A stretch of 64,000 nt of DNA. Source: Butyrivibrio sp. (GTDB lineage: Bacteria > Bacillota > Clostridia > Lachnospirales > Lachnospiraceae). The translations under genes and the position numbers were made by a program. Under the pieces are notes generated by a model, which was given only the letters and a program-made list of their open reading frames with translations, did not search any database and had not been told where the DNA came from. The stretch is taken from the NCBI GenBank assembly GCA_017535785.1, contig JAFXTN010000011.1, forward strand, positions 62,001-126,000, written 5' to 3'. Below, one piece after another: positions 15,293 to 25,619 of the stretch (the first letter of the stretch is position 1; every line of letters begins with the position of its first letter).

Positions 15293-18190
15293 TTAATCTG
15301 CGTTTGCTGCGCCATCCTGCAATGTCTGAGCTGTACCTGAAAGGATCTCTTCGTCTTCCTTAAGATCATAGTAGTATTCAAGTACTCTCTTTGTGATCTC
15401 TGCTGCGTAACTGGATGTATAACCGTTAGCAACTCGTGTAGCAACAGCAATCTCAGGTGACTCATAAGGTGCATAGCAAACAAACAACGAATGGTTGGGT
15501 TTACCCTCCTGCTGTGCAGTACCGGTCTTACCTGCTACATTTACACCGAAGTTATCATAAATCTTCTTGGACTGGACAACCTGTCTCATACCAAGATGTA
15601 TAGCATCCCAATATGCCGAAGACATATCGATCTCATTTCTTACGGATGCGCTGTAATCTTCAAGAACATTGTTGTTCGAATCTGTTGTTTTATCGATCAA
15701 AGTAAGGTTAAAGCATTTACCGCTGTTTGCAACAGTAGTTACATATCTTGCAAGACTGACGGTAGTATAGTTAGCTGTACCCTGTCCGATCGCAGAACGA
15801 ACCGAGTCTTCATCTGAAACCTGAGGTTCAGACTCAGTGATCTCAACACCCGATTTATCGGTAAGTCCATACAGATCGGCGTATTTAGCTAGTCTTTGAA
15901 GACCCAGATCCGATGAATATGTGTTGGACTGAGCTACAAGCCCCAATCTGTAACCAACTTCGTAGAAGAATACGTTACATGAATTTTTGATGGCACCGGT
16001 TACATTGAGCGAACCGTGGCTTCCGGGATGGATCCAACATTTAGGAGGACGAACTTCGAATTTATCGAAAACACCTCCGCAATGGATCGTTGTTCCCGTT
16101 GTGATAACATTTTCGCAAAGTCCCGCAGTTGCAGACACCATCTTGAAGGTTGAACCGGGCGCCGTCTTCTGCATTGTTGCGTAGTTAAACAGCGGATTAG
16201 ACTTATCGCTACGAAGCTTAGCATAATATTTGGCATCAACTCCGTTAGCCATCTTGTTATTGTCATATCCCGGGTATGATACAAGAGCACGTACCTCACC
16301 GGTGTTAACGTCAGTTATTACGATCGAACCTGTACAAGGATAAAGAGCAAGCTGAGCAGGTGTTATATCGAGATTCTCGATCCTGTTCCTCATAAATGTG
16401 TAAGCAGACTCTCCGCCTCTTTCCCACAAACCTTTTTCTTCATCCTCAAGCGAAACAACTTCCTGTTCAAGAAGGATATTACATACCTGTGTTCCGCTGA
16501 TCCTATCTTCAAGCAAAAGATATTTATATATCCTTGCATCAAAATCTGCATCAGGAGAAGCTTCAACACCATCGGAAGTAACTTTTACGCCTTCAAGCTT
16601 ATCTGCAATATAATCGACGATCTGAGCAAAAACCTCTTCCGAAGAAGCATACTGATTTTCTATATGAAGCTTAGATACATCTATCCATCCTTTTGCATAT
16701 GCATATTTAAGGTATTCCGTCAAAGAAATCGTCTCTTCAATATGATATGTCTTCCACATATCATCTTTTTTATCGATCTTTTCGGAATAGAATATCTCTG
16801 ATTCCAAACTATCGGAAATATGAGTCATATACCATTTATATTCTTTGGATAGACTCTCATAAGGAGTTTGTTTTTCAATAAGCTCCTGCTTTATTCCGTT
16901 TATAGTCTCTTCTTTCTTGGTAAGCCAGGCCTGATATACAGCCTTTTCGGTTTCTTTCGCATCATCTTTTGAAAAATGAGTGATATCGACAACATCATTA
17001 TCAAAGATCGAAAAATAAACATCGTAGATAGGAATAGGCGTGTTACTTGAACCAAGATCCGCAGAATCCGGATTAGCCTTAATGTTCTGTATCTTTCTTA
17101 CAAGGATACCGGCAAGGGACTGCTCAAGTATCTTATAGCAAGCTTCAGTGAGATCCTTATCGATTGTAAGCCATACATCATTGCCTCGAACGGAATCGAC
17201 ATAATTATTTACTTCGATCACACGTCCGGTATTATCAACGGATAAAGTCTCTTTACCTTTAATTCCCTGAAGAACACTCTCCATTGACTCTTCTATTCCC
17301 GCCTGGCCAACAATATCATTGGAGCCGTAGTTCTTATTGGTTTTCTTAAGTTCGGCAAGCTGCTCGGGAGTAACCTTTCCGGTATAACCAAGTATATGTG
17401 AGAAATACTCGGAATCCGGATAATATCTGGCTGTACCCTGCTCTATATCCACACCGTCAAGGATACTTGCATTTTCCATTACATCAGCAACAGTCTGTTC
17501 GCAAACATCTGAAGCAACAGTTGTATCAATATACTTCTGATAACTGTTATTGAACATCTTATATCTGACAATAACAATATTAAGAACTCTTTCTTTTGAA
17601 TAGCCCTTTCCGGGAATGAACTTAGCGGTAAGCCCTGAGCCTACAATCTCACCGATATCAAATTTTTTGCAAAGATCATCTATGACTTCATCGGGTGACT
17701 TAGTCTTTTCCTCATATTTAAGCTCATCAATCTTGGCATGTCCGTAAACATCTGCAAGGAAACGAAGTAAAGCTGAGCCGGTGACATTATATTCGTAGTT
17801 ACCGCTCTCATCTACAATGATGTTGAAATCCTGATCTACACTGTCACCATTCTCTTCAATGATGTCAATAAGGCTGTTAAGTGTGTCATTGATAGCCTTG
17901 TTCTTGCCGCTTCCTGATTTATAAACATCTTCTATGGTTACGGAATTAGCATCCTTGTTATAAGCAAGGAGATTTCCGTTAACATCGTAAATATTTCCTC
18001 TTGCGGGCTGAATTTCCTTATCCTTTGTTATCTTAAGCTGGAAGGAGTCAAGATAATAATCGCCCTTAACTATCTGCAGCTGAAAAAGCCGGTATACGAT
18101 TATAACGGCTGAACAAACAAGAACACCGCACAATATAACGGCTCTGGATGATATGAACTTGATAAATCCATCCTTTATATTCTCAAACAA
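15293..18190 (-). CDS. mrdA: Class B penicillin-binding protein 2, unusually long
   Basis: 965 residues against about 630 in E. coli PBP2. N-terminal membrane helix (about 16-38), PBP dimerisation domain with ARGNIYDVNGNLLA, then transpeptidase motifs SxxK at Ser680 (PGSTFK), SxN (KNSCNVFF) and KTG (AGKTGTAQQ). A roughly 250-residue, largely charged insertion (about 370-620) lies before the active serine. It crosslinks peptidoglycan in the elongasome with RodA. TTG 18190 is chosen because GGAG at 18202-18205 is 11 bases upstream; GTG 18202 would abut the ribosome site. It overlaps mreD slightly. Confidence 0.93.
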   Translation of the reverse strand: MFENIKDGFIKFISSRAVILCGVLVCSAVIIVYRLFQLQIVKGDYYLDSFQLKITKDKEIQPARGNIYDVNGNLLAYNKDANSVTIEDVYKSGSGKNKAINDTLNSLIDIIEENGDSVDQDFNIIVDESGNYEYNVTGSALLRFLADVYGHAKIDELKYEEKTKSPDEVIDDLCKKFDIGEIVGSGLTAKFIPGKGYSKERVLNIVIVRYKMFNNSYQKYIDTTVASDVCEQTVADVMENASILDGVDIEQGTARYYPDSEYFSHILGYTGKVTPEQLAELKKTNKNYGSNDIVGQAGIEESMESVLQGIKGKETLSVDNTGRVIEVNNYVDSVRGNDVWLTIDKDLTEACYKILEQSLAGILVRKIQNIKANPDSADLGSSNTPIPIYDVYFSIFDNDVVDITHFSKDDAKETEKAVYQAWLTKKEETINGIKQELIEKQTPYESLSKEYKWYMTHISDSLESEIFYSEKIDKKDDMWKTYHIEETISLTEYLKYAYAKGWIDVSKLHIENQYASSEEVFAQIVDYIADKLEGVKVTSDGVEASPDADFDARIYKYLLLEDRISGTQVCNILLEQEVVSLEDEEKGLWERGGESAYTFMRNRIENLDITPAQLALYPCTGSIVITDVNTGEVRALVSYPGYDNNKMANGVDAKYYAKLRSDKSNPLFNYATMQKTAPGSTFKMVSATAGLCENVITTGTTIHCGGVFDKFEVRPPKCWIHPGSHGSLNVTGAIKNSCNVFFYEVGYRLGLVAQSNTYSSDLGLQRLAKYADLYGLTDKSGVEITESEPQVSDEDSVRSAIGQGTANYTTVSLARYVTTVANSGKCFNLTLIDKTTDSNNNVLEDYSASVRNEIDMSSAYWDAIHLGMRQVVQSKKIYDNFGVNVAGKTGTAQQEGKPNHSLFVCYAPYESPEIAVATRVANGYTSSYAAEITKRVLEYYYDLKEDEEILSGTAQTLQDGAANAD

Positions 18191-18707
18191 ATTTCTTGGC
18201 ACTCCTTTGTTCTATTTCATCGATCTTGTTATTGACCTTTAAGATCATAGGATAATAAAAAATAGCAATGATCGCGGTGTAAACTACTTCGGGAATGATG
18301 ATATTCATCAAATAAAACCCTATATCAAATTTATTTCTGAATACGAACAAAAGTACATAGCATACAAATCCGTAAACGAAATCAGAAATCGAGATAAAAC
18401 TGATCGGAATTGCAATATTCTGAGAAAAAAAGATCTCGTGCAGCTTTCCGATAAGGAAGCCTATATACATGTAGATCAAAGCATAAAAACCTAGGTGCGT
18501 TCCGAAAAAGATATCGTATAGAAGTCCGCAAAAAAAGCCGGATAACAGTCCGGCCTTATCTCCTTTAATAAATCCAAAAGATGCAGTAAAGATCAATATC
18601 AGATTAGGAGTAATGCCGCCAAAATCCAGTGCTCTGAACACGGTCGTCTGTAGGATGAATGACGCCAATATAAATATGAAATTGACTATGAAACGTCTGA
18701 TATTCAT
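18183..18707 (-). CDS. mreD: Rod shape-determining protein MreD
   Basis: 174 residues with five or six hydrophobic helices and almost no soluble part (NFIFILASFILQTTVFRALDFGG, GLLSGFFCGLLYDIFFG). The pattern LxxGFxxGLLxD is typical of MreD. An integral membrane part of the elongasome. Position between mreC and mrdA supports the call, since sequence conservation in MreD is low. Confidence 0.9.
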   Translation of the reverse strand: MNIRRFIVNFIFILASFILQTTVFRALDFGGITPNLILIFTASFGFIKGDKAGLLSGFFCGLLYDIFFGTHLGFYALIYMYIGFLIGKLHEIFFSQNIAIPISFISISDFVYGFVCYVLLFVFRNKFDIGFYLMNIIIPEVVYTAIIAIFYYPMILKVNNKIDEIEQRSAKKFV

Positions 18708-18715
18708 AAACGCTT

Positions 18716-19582
18716 TTAATTCGCTTTCTTTTTTAATTCAGTGATAACAAGAACATTGGTCAAATGCTCGAAATCAACATAAGGTCTGATAGTACCTGAT
18801 TTTGTAATATTATTGGAATCAGTCTGTACATCTTCAATATAACCAATAAGAAGCCCGGGAAGATAATTGGAACTGATATTGGAAGTTACCACTTTATTGG
18901 TGGGAGTGACTTTATCCGCATCATCATGAAGATATGAAAAACGGATAACGCCGTTCTTATAGAGTTGGATGTCACCTTCCACTACAAGGTTATCCTGAGT
19001 GGATAATACCATTCCGCTGACAGCCGCCTTATCCTCAATAATAGTCTCAACCTTGGACCAATGAGGAGCGACATCGATGATCCTTCCTACAAGTCCGCAC
19101 CCCGCAACGACGTTCATATCAACTTCAAATCCGTCGTCGGAACCCTTGTCAATAACAAATGTAGAATACCAGTTGCCGGGATCTTTACCGATAACTGTGG
19201 CGCCTACCATGGGGTATTCGGAATACTCCGATTTAAGTTCAAACAATTCGCGAAGCTGTGTGAGCTCGTACTGATCCTGTTCATATTCTGTATTTTTAGC
19301 CGTCAATTCATCGATCTGTTTCTTAAGCTTCTCATTTTCGTCCAGAAGCTTGGAAATAGACTCAAGTCTGTCAGTGGTATTCTTAAGTTTTGTTCCAACA
19401 GAAGTTATACCCTTCTGAAAAGGAACAACAAAAACACCTGCAAACGAATTAAGCGGTCCGGAAAACAGGTTAGTGTTAAAAGTGATCAATATGAGTGCAG
19501 AACACAGCACTGTTAAAATAAAGAGGAGATATTTACTCGGAAGAGTAAATTCTTCTCCTCTTCTTTTAATTATAGGACTCAT
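18716..19582 (-). CDS. mreC: Rod shape-determining protein MreC
   Basis: 288 residues. Membrane helix (about 17-36), coiled coil (about 65-110, LKNTTDRLESISKLLDENEKLK), then the MreC beta domains (VIGKDPGNWYSTFVIDKGSDDGFEVDMNVV, GCGLVGRIIDVAPHWSKVETIIE). MreC links MreB to PBP2 outside the membrane. It directly precedes mreD and follows mreB with no gap. Confidence 0.95.
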   Translation of the reverse strand: MSPIIKRRGEEFTLPSKYLLFILTVLCSALILITFNTNLFSGPLNSFAGVFVVPFQKGITSVGTKLKNTTDRLESISKLLDENEKLKKQIDELTAKNTEYEQDQYELTQLRELFELKSEYSEYPMVGATVIGKDPGNWYSTFVIDKGSDDGFEVDMNVVAGCGLVGRIIDVAPHWSKVETIIEDKAAVSGMVLSTQDNLVVEGDIQLYKNGVIRFSYLHDDADKVTPTNKVVTSNISSNYLPGLLIGYIEDVQTDSNNITKSGTIRPYVDFEHLTNVLVITELKKKAN

Positions 19583-20587
19583 TTACTTATCCTCTTCGAT
19601 TCCGTAAGCAAGAACCTTGTACTGATCCTCCTTGATGATCTTGGCAAGTCCAAGAGCAACAGATCCGACGGGATTTTCCGCAATATTAACGTTAAGTCCT
19701 ACGCCGTTTGAAAGTCTCTGAGCAAGGTGGCATACCTGTGAAGCACCGCCTGTAAGATAAAGACCATGCTTAAAGATATCTGCAGCGAGCTCCGGAGGAG
19801 TCTTCTCAAGTGTAGCTTTAACGTTATCAAGGATCTGATTGAAGTTCTCTACCAATGCACCATTGATAAGCTCTGTAGGGATCTGTCTCTCTACGGGAAG
19901 ACCTGTAACGATATCTCTTCCGTAAACAACCGCATCCTTACCCTCTTTTTCAAAATCCTTAAGTGCGATCTTAACGTTCTCTGAAGTCTTCTCACCGATA
20001 AGAAGACCGTATTCCTTACGTACGATATTTCTGATAGATTCGTCAAACTTCTTGCCACCAACCTTGATAAGCTTGCTGACAACGATACCTCTGAGTGAAA
20101 GTATAGATATCTCTGTTGTATCATAACCAACGTTTACAACAAGAACACCCTGAGAATTCATGACGTCGATGTTCATTCCAAGTCCGTCTGCGAGGGGCTT
20201 CTTAACCATCATGATCTTCTTAGCCTTGATTCCGGCATCGTTGATAAGATCATGGAAAGCACGTCTCTCAACTTCTGTTACATCCTTGGGAACTGCGATA
20301 TATACTTCGCAAGGCTTTACTGAGCCTTTCATCTGATCAGTGATAAAGAGCTTTACCAATGTCTCCATATGCTCGATATCGGCAATAACACCGCTGTTCA
20401 AAGGATAAGAGATCCTGATCTTATCAGGAGCCTTCTCATACATATCGTATGCGGAATTACCGTAAGCAAAAACATTAGTCTTGTTCTCGATTGCGATCAT
20501 ATTCTTTTCAACTGTCAGACCATCCGCATCTCTGTTATAGATTTTGATGTTACTGGTTCCAAGGTCGATTCCAAAAATATTACTCAA
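19583..20587 (-). CDS. mreB: Rod shape-determining actin homologue MreB
   Basis: 334 residues. Actin-fold nucleotide motifs: phosphate 1 (FGIDLGTSNIKIY), connect 1 (KKPLADGLG), phosphate 2 (VLVVNVGYDTTEISIL) and adenosine (YLTGGASQVCHLAQRL). It forms cytoplasmic filaments that guide lateral wall synthesis. The sequence is somewhat divergent from classical MreB (SNIKIY in place of ANTLVY), but it heads an mreBCD cluster. The start is TTG 20587, preceded by GGAGG at five bases. Confidence 0.93.
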   Translation of the reverse strand: MSNIFGIDLGTSNIKIYNRDADGLTVEKNMIAIENKTNVFAYGNSAYDMYEKAPDKIRISYPLNSGVIADIEHMETLVKLFITDQMKGSVKPCEVYIAVPKDVTEVERRAFHDLINDAGIKAKKIMMVKKPLADGLGMNIDVMNSQGVLVVNVGYDTTEISILSLRGIVVSKLIKVGGKKFDESIRNIVRKEYGLLIGEKTSENVKIALKDFEKEGKDAVVYGRDIVTGLPVERQIPTELINGALVENFNQILDNVKATLEKTPPELAADIFKHGLYLTGGASQVCHLAQRLSNGVGLNVNIAENPVGSVALGLAKIIKEDQYKVLAYGIEEDK

Positions 20588-20597
20588 AACTTCCTCC

Positions 20598-21311
20598 TTA
20601 TTGCCACAACAGCCCTTTTTCTTCGAAGCTGTAATATGACTTATCTCCTATTATTATGTGATCTCTGAGTGTGATATCAAGCATATTGCCCGATTCACGG
20701 ATCTTGTTGGTGATAGCAACATCCGCCCTGCTCGGGGTCGGATCGCCGCCCGGGTGATTATGGATAAGGATAATACCCGAAGCACCTGTTTTAAGAGCAT
20801 GCATATAAACATCTCTCGGTGATAAAGATGCCGAATTGACCGTCCCTATAGATAAAAGACATTCCTCTATAAGACGAAGCTTGTTGTTGAGACACAGTAA
20901 AATGACCTTTTCGCGCTCCTCGTGTCTTAGCTTTTCCATATAGCAATGCGCAACCTCGGAGGGCTTACAACAATCAAGCGACAAAGACGCAGTTCTCATA
21001 GACATTCGCATAGCCATCTCGGCTATACACTTAAGCTTTACAGCTTTAACTTCCCCAATTCCGTTTATACGCTTTAGTTCATCCAAAGAAACTCCGTATA
21101 AACAATTAAGTCCCTTTTCCTTTCCTCTTCCAAGTGACAGAACATTGCCGGCAATTTCTATAGGAGAGCAAGTACTGCTCCCTGTCCTGATAATTATAGC
21201 CAGAAGTTCAGCATCAGTTAGAGACCGTGCACCAAAACGCATAAAACGTTCGTAAGGAAGCATGTCAAAAGACGCGCTCGCACCTTTATTTTCAAATGTA
21301 TGTGTTTTCAT
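20598..21311 (-). CDS. radC: RadC-family JAB/MPN domain protein
   Basis: 237 residues. N-terminal helix-hairpin-helix region (LTDAELLAIIIRTG, LKRINGIGEVKAVKLKCIAEM) and C-terminal JAMM-like zinc site (LIHNHPGGDPTPSRAD). The family's true function is unresolved; the original link to DNA repair is not supported. It sits directly upstream of mreB, the usual place in many Firmicutes. Probable operon radC-mreB-mreC-mreD-mrdA-rodA-mgsA-carboxypeptidase. Confidence 0.93.
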   Translation of the reverse strand: MKTHTFENKGASASFDMLPYERFMRFGARSLTDAELLAIIIRTGSSTCSPIEIAGNVLSLGRGKEKGLNCLYGVSLDELKRINGIGEVKAVKLKCIAEMAMRMSMRTASLSLDCCKPSEVAHCYMEKLRHEEREKVILLCLNNKLRLIEECLLSIGTVNSASLSPRDVYMHALKTGASGIILIHNHPGGDPTPSRADVAITNKIRESGNMLDITLRDHIIIGDKSYYSFEEKGLLWQ

Positions 21312-21404
21312 AAGATCCTCCCTTATAGCTATCGCTTCCGGGCGACAGGAAGGAATTCTTACAAGGTTGTTACTTCAAACAACCAAACTCATACAGATTA
21401 TAGT

Positions 21405-22697
21405 TTAACACATCACAACGCCACTATCCACAAGATTTTGCAAAGTCTTTAATATTCCAAGCTTTGCATGCGGCCATGTAAGGCCTCCCTGGAAGAAAAC
21501 GGAGTAAGGTTCTTTAATGGGTCCGTCGGCTGAAAGCTCGATGGAAGAACCCGATACAAAAGCACCTGCAGCCATGATAACCTGCGAATCGTAGCCCGGC
21601 ATATCCCAAGGCTCTGGTGAAACAAATGAATCAACAGGAGCAGCTGCCTGTATACCTTCACAAAATGCGATAACACCTTCGGGTTTTCCGAATGTAACCG
21701 CCTGAATTATGTCAAATCTTTCTTCTGTAGCATTGGGAACAACGTCAAATCCAAGCTTTTCATAGATATTAGCCGCAAATATTGCTCCCTTAAGTGCTGA
21801 TGCCGTAACTGTAGGTGCAAGGAAAAATCCCTGATAAAACTGAGGAAGTATTCCGAGTGAAGCACCAACTTCTTTTCCAAGCCCCGGGGAAGTAAGCCTA
21901 AATGCGGCATTTTCGACACACTCTTTTTTACCTGCGATATATCCGCCGATAGGAGCAAGTCCGCCGCCCGGATTCTTTATTAGAGATCCGACAACCATAT
22001 CTGCACCGAGATCAGTGGGCTCGATACGCTCAACAAATTCTCCGTAGCAGTTATCAACCATGCAGATAACATCTTTCTTTATCTCCTTGATAAATGAGAT
22101 AAGCTCTCCTATCCTCTCAACGGAAAGCGTAGGCCTTGTCTGATATCCCTTGGATCTCTGTATCGTTACAAGCTTGATGTCATCATTTTCAAGCAAAGTC
22201 TTTTTTATATTCTCAAAATCAAAGCTTCCGTCAGGAAGAAGATCGACCTGACTGTACTTTACGCCATACTCAGCCAAAGAACCTTTTGAAGGACGTATTC
22301 CGATAACCTCTTCAAGAGTGTCGTATGGTTTTCCGACAGGTGAAAAGAGCCTGTCTCCCGGCCTTAAGTTACTCATAAGAGCAAGCGCAAGAGCGTGAGT
22401 TCCGCATGTGATCTGAGGCCTTACAAGTGCATCCTCGGTATGAAAAACAGAAGCATATACAGCTTCAAGCTTCTCTCTTCCGATATCGTTGTAGCCATAG
22501 CCTGTCGTACCGAGAAGACAAGCCTCGCTGACCTTATTCTCCTGCATTGCCTTAAGGACCTTGAGCTGATTATACTCAGCGGTCTCATCTATTTTCTTAA
22601 GCCTGTCTTCCAGCTCCTTTAAGATCTTTTCTCCGAAATCATAAACCTTTTCGGAAATCCCAAGAGCCTTGTAAATTTCGATGTTTGCATTATTCAT
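21405..22697 (-). CDS. PLP-dependent lyase, aluminium-resistance / methionine gamma-lyase family
   Basis: 430 residues, type I PLP fold. Motifs: TGYGYNDIGREKLEAVYA, PQITCGTHALALAL, the cofactor Asp in MVDNCYGEFVE and the Schiff-base Lys in GSLIKNPGGGLAP. Homologues (B. subtilis YnbB group) are labelled aluminium resistance or methionine gamma-lyase; the physiological substrate is not settled. It overlaps the end of miaA by eight bases, so the two are translated together, an arrangement common in Clostridia. Confidence 0.88.
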   Translation of the reverse strand: MNNANIEIYKALGISEKVYDFGEKILKELEDRLKKIDETAEYNQLKVLKAMQENKVSEACLLGTTGYGYNDIGREKLEAVYASVFHTEDALVRPQITCGTHALALALMSNLRPGDRLFSPVGKPYDTLEEVIGIRPSKGSLAEYGVKYSQVDLLPDGSFDFENIKKTLLENDDIKLVTIQRSKGYQTRPTLSVERIGELISFIKEIKKDVICMVDNCYGEFVERIEPTDLGADMVVGSLIKNPGGGLAPIGGYIAGKKECVENAAFRLTSPGLGKEVGASLGILPQFYQGFFLAPTVTASALKGAIFAANIYEKLGFDVVPNATEERFDIIQAVTFGKPEGVIAFCEGIQAAAPVDSFVSPEPWDMPGYDSQVIMAAGAFVSGSSIELSADGPIKEPYSVFFQGGLTWPHAKLGILKTLQNLVDSGVVMC

Positions 22698-23628
22698 CTT
22701 TAAATATCCTTATCATTTCTTCCAAAATTCTTTCATCGTCACGATCAAACTCTCTTTTATCGATCCAATGAACATTCTTTTCTCTTCTAAACCAGGTAAG
22801 CTGCCTCTTCGCAAAATGCCTTGTGTTTCTCTTTATAAGATACACCGCTCTGTCAAGGTCATACTCCCCGTCGATATATCCTATCATCTCTCTGTATCCA
22901 AGCCCTTGCATTGATGTCGCAGACCTGTCGATGTCAAGCTTAAGAAGCTCTCTTACTTCCTCTTCCAGTCCCTCTTCTATCATCTGATCTACGCGCTTAT
23001 CGATCCTTGAATACAGAACCTCTCTGTCATCAGTAAGAACAAAATATCTAAAGTCATAAGGAGACGTCCTTTGATGCTGTTCCTCGTTATGCTCAGAGAT
23101 CGGTCTTCCCGTCTTTTTATAATATTCAAGCGCCCTGATGACTCTTTTTACATTATTGGCATGGATTATCTCAGCCGATTTCGGATCGATCTCTTTAAGC
23201 TCATTAAAAAGAGCCTGTATCTCACCATTCGAAGCTCGCGATTCAAGCTCGGTCCTGATCGTCATGTCTTCGTCGGTCTCGGTAAAATCAATGTCATAAA
23301 GAACAGCCTGAATATAAAAGCCCGTACCGCCGACGATTATCGGTATCTTTCCTCGTCCGCTTATATCCGCGATAGCTTCTTTTACTAACTTCTGGAATAA
23401 AAAAACGTTGAAAGGTTCATCCGGTTCAAGAATATCAATAAGATGATGCGGAACACCATCCATTTTGGCTACGGAAATCTTGTCAGTACCTATATCCATA
23501 TGTTTATAGACCTGCATAGAATCAGCGGAGATGATCTCTCCGCCTATTCTTTTAGCAAGCTCTATTGATAGTTTTGATTTGCCGACTGCAGTCGGTCCGG
23601 TTAAAACAATTAGTTTTTGTTTACTCAT
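22690..23628 (-). CDS. miaA: tRNA dimethylallyltransferase
   Basis: 312 residues. P-loop GPTAVGKS, then IISADSMQVYKHMDIGTDK, IIVGGTGFYIQAVLYDIDF and the C-terminal NTRHFAKRQLTWFRRE. It adds a dimethylallyl group to A37 of tRNAs reading U-starting codons, making i6A, which MiaB (28341-29813) then methylthiolates. It overlaps mutL by four bases (ATGA). Confidence 0.97.
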   Translation of the reverse strand: MSKQKLIVLTGPTAVGKSKLSIELAKRIGGEIISADSMQVYKHMDIGTDKISVAKMDGVPHHLIDILEPDEPFNVFLFQKLVKEAIADISGRGKIPIIVGGTGFYIQAVLYDIDFTETDEDMTIRTELESRASNGEIQALFNELKEIDPKSAEIIHANNVKRVIRALEYYKKTGRPISEHNEEQHQRTSPYDFRYFVLTDDREVLYSRIDKRVDQMIEEGLEEEVRELLKLDIDRSATSMQGLGYREMIGYIDGEYDLDRAVYLIKRNTRHFAKRQLTWFRREKNVHWIDKREFDRDDERILEEMIRIFKDE

Positions 23629-25619
23629 TCCACCACTCGTTTAAACTTCTTATCAATCTCATACTTGGTCATGGAAACGATAGTCGGTCTTCCGTGAGGA
23701 CAATTATAAGGATTATCAAGTGTTAAAAGCTCATCCAAAAGAGCTTCCATCTCTTCCTTGGTCATCTGAGTATTGCCCTTTACAGAAGCCTTGCACGCCA
23801 TACTAGCAATCTTATAATTTATCACATCGGGCGTCCTGTCCATATTTGTCTCGTGAGAAAGCTCATCAAGGATCTGCGTGAACATCTCCTTTTCATTGGC
23901 ACTTCCGAAAAGATCTATCGGAATAGCTCTCATCGCATATTCATGTCCGCCGAAATTCTCGATATTAAAGCCGAGCTTTTCAAAATACTCTCTGTATGAG
24001 AGGAACATTTCCTCCTCAGCGGAAGAAAGCGTTACGATCACAGGAGGATTTACCATCTGAGAAAGAAGCTCTCCCGACTTATACCTTGCAAGCATCCTCT
24101 CATAATTGACCTTCTCATGAGCCGCATGCTGATCGACAAGGAACATCTTATCTTTAAACCCGATTATCCAATAAGTTCCGAAAATCTGTCCGAGGATCTC
24201 ATATTCCTTGACGTTATCTTTGGTAAGTACTTTCTCTTCAAAAAGATCGAGTTGAACAGGCTTCTCGACGATGATAGCTTCGTCCGATTTGATGATCGGC
24301 GAAGGTCTCTCGTTCTTTTCCGCGATCGCACCATCGGAATCTCCGAATATCCTTGTCCAGACAGCAGATCTGTTGCTGTCCTGGATCCTGATGGGCTCTT
24401 CCTTTACGCCGGTAGCATAAACAGGAGCATTGTCACTAGCCTTGTTTTCCTCAAATCTATACTTTTCGAAAGGCTCGGGAGCATGCTTTTTTTCTTCCTT
24501 TTTATCGGAAGCAGCTTTATCCGCAGTTTCTTTTTTATCGTCAAAAGAACTGTCTTCTGCCGGTGCTTCATCGGCATTTTTCTTCTTAGCGTCCTTAAGA
24601 TCATCTCCAAGAAGCGCATCAGGGATCATCTCGCGATTTCTGAGCGTCTCTTCAACATTTTTTCTTATGAACTCATATAGCGCAGTCTGATTATTAAAAC
24701 GAACCTCAAGCTTAGCAGGATGAACGTTTACATCAACAAGCGAAGGATCAAGTCTTATATGCAGTATCGCAAAAGGAAACTTATGCATCATAAGATACTG
24801 CTTATAGCCTTCTTCAAGCGCCTTTGATATCACCTTATCTTTTACATATCTTCCGTTTACAAAGAAGATCTCAAAGTTTCTGTTAGACCTGTTTATCGAA
24901 GGCTCACCGAGATATCCTTCAAGAGTGATCCCATTCTCTGTAACGTTGATAGGAACAAGGCTCACGGAAATGTCTCTACCGTAAATTCTATAGATTATCT
25001 CTTTCAGATCGCCGTTTCCGGATGTATTGAACTTATCTTCCTTATTGTTTATGTAGTGAAAAGAAACTGTGGGATTATCAAGAGCAAGATGCTCCATAAC
25101 ATCGCCTATGTAGCTTCCTTCCGTCTGCGGAGTCTTAAGGAATTTCTTTCTGGCGGGAGTATTGTAAAAGAGATTCCTGACAATAAGTGTCGTTCCCTCA
25201 GGGGCTCCGATCTCTTCAAAGGTAGCCTCATCACCGCCGTTTATACAATATCTGATACCCTCAAGAGAATCTGCGGTCTTAGTGATCATATCAACCTGAG
25301 CTACGGCAGAGATACTCGAAAGAGCCTCTCCTCTAAAGCCAAGAGAATGAATGGTATACAGATCCTCAATATCTTTAAGCTTACTTGTGGCATGTCTCTT
25401 AAAAGCTTTTCTGATCTCGCTCTTCTCGATACCGGACCCGTTATCGGTCACACGGATCATATCGATACCACCGCCCTTTATCTCAACGGTGATTGCAGTA
25501 GCTCCTGAATCAATAGCGTTCTCAACAAGCTCTTTTACAACGCTCGCAGGTCTTTCTACAACCTCACCCGCAGCGATCTGATCGATTGTCTTTTTGTCCA
25601 GTTCATTTATGAAAGCCAT
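23625..25619 (-). CDS. mutL: DNA mismatch repair endonuclease MutL
   Basis: 664 residues. GHKL ATPase domain (DQIAAGEVVERPASVVKELV, DNGSGI, LGFRGEAL), charged linker (about 340-450), and a C-terminal domain with the complete endonuclease motif set: DQHAAHEKVNYERM, ACKASVKG, CPHGRP and FKRV. It should therefore nick DNA itself, as in MutH-less bacteria. It directly follows mutS with no gap. Confidence 0.97.
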   Translation of the reverse strand: MAFINELDKKTIDQIAAGEVVERPASVVKELVENAIDSGATAITVEIKGGGIDMIRVTDNGSGIEKSEIRKAFKRHATSKLKDIEDLYTIHSLGFRGEALSSISAVAQVDMITKTADSLEGIRYCINGGDEATFEEIGAPEGTTLIVRNLFYNTPARKKFLKTPQTEGSYIGDVMEHLALDNPTVSFHYINNKEDKFNTSGNGDLKEIIYRIYGRDISVSLVPINVTENGITLEGYLGEPSINRSNRNFEIFFVNGRYVKDKVISKALEEGYKQYLMMHKFPFAILHIRLDPSLVDVNVHPAKLEVRFNNQTALYEFIRKNVEETLRNREMIPDALLGDDLKDAKKKNADEAPAEDSSFDDKKETADKAASDKKEEKKHAPEPFEKYRFEENKASDNAPVYATGVKEEPIRIQDSNRSAVWTRIFGDSDGAIAEKNERPSPIIKSDEAIIVEKPVQLDLFEEKVLTKDNVKEYEILGQIFGTYWIIGFKDKMFLVDQHAAHEKVNYERMLARYKSGELLSQMVNPPVIVTLSSAEEEMFLSYREYFEKLGFNIENFGGHEYAMRAIPIDLFGSANEKEMFTQILDELSHETNMDRTPDVINYKIASMACKASVKGNTQMTKEEMEALLDELLTLDNPYNCPHGRPTIVSMTKYEIDKKFKRVVE

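Noticed and set aside
24117-24680. 187-codon open frame on the plus strand opposite mutL
   Set aside because: It lies wholly inside the clear mutL gene, has no ribosome site and its composition is what the complement of a charged linker gives.
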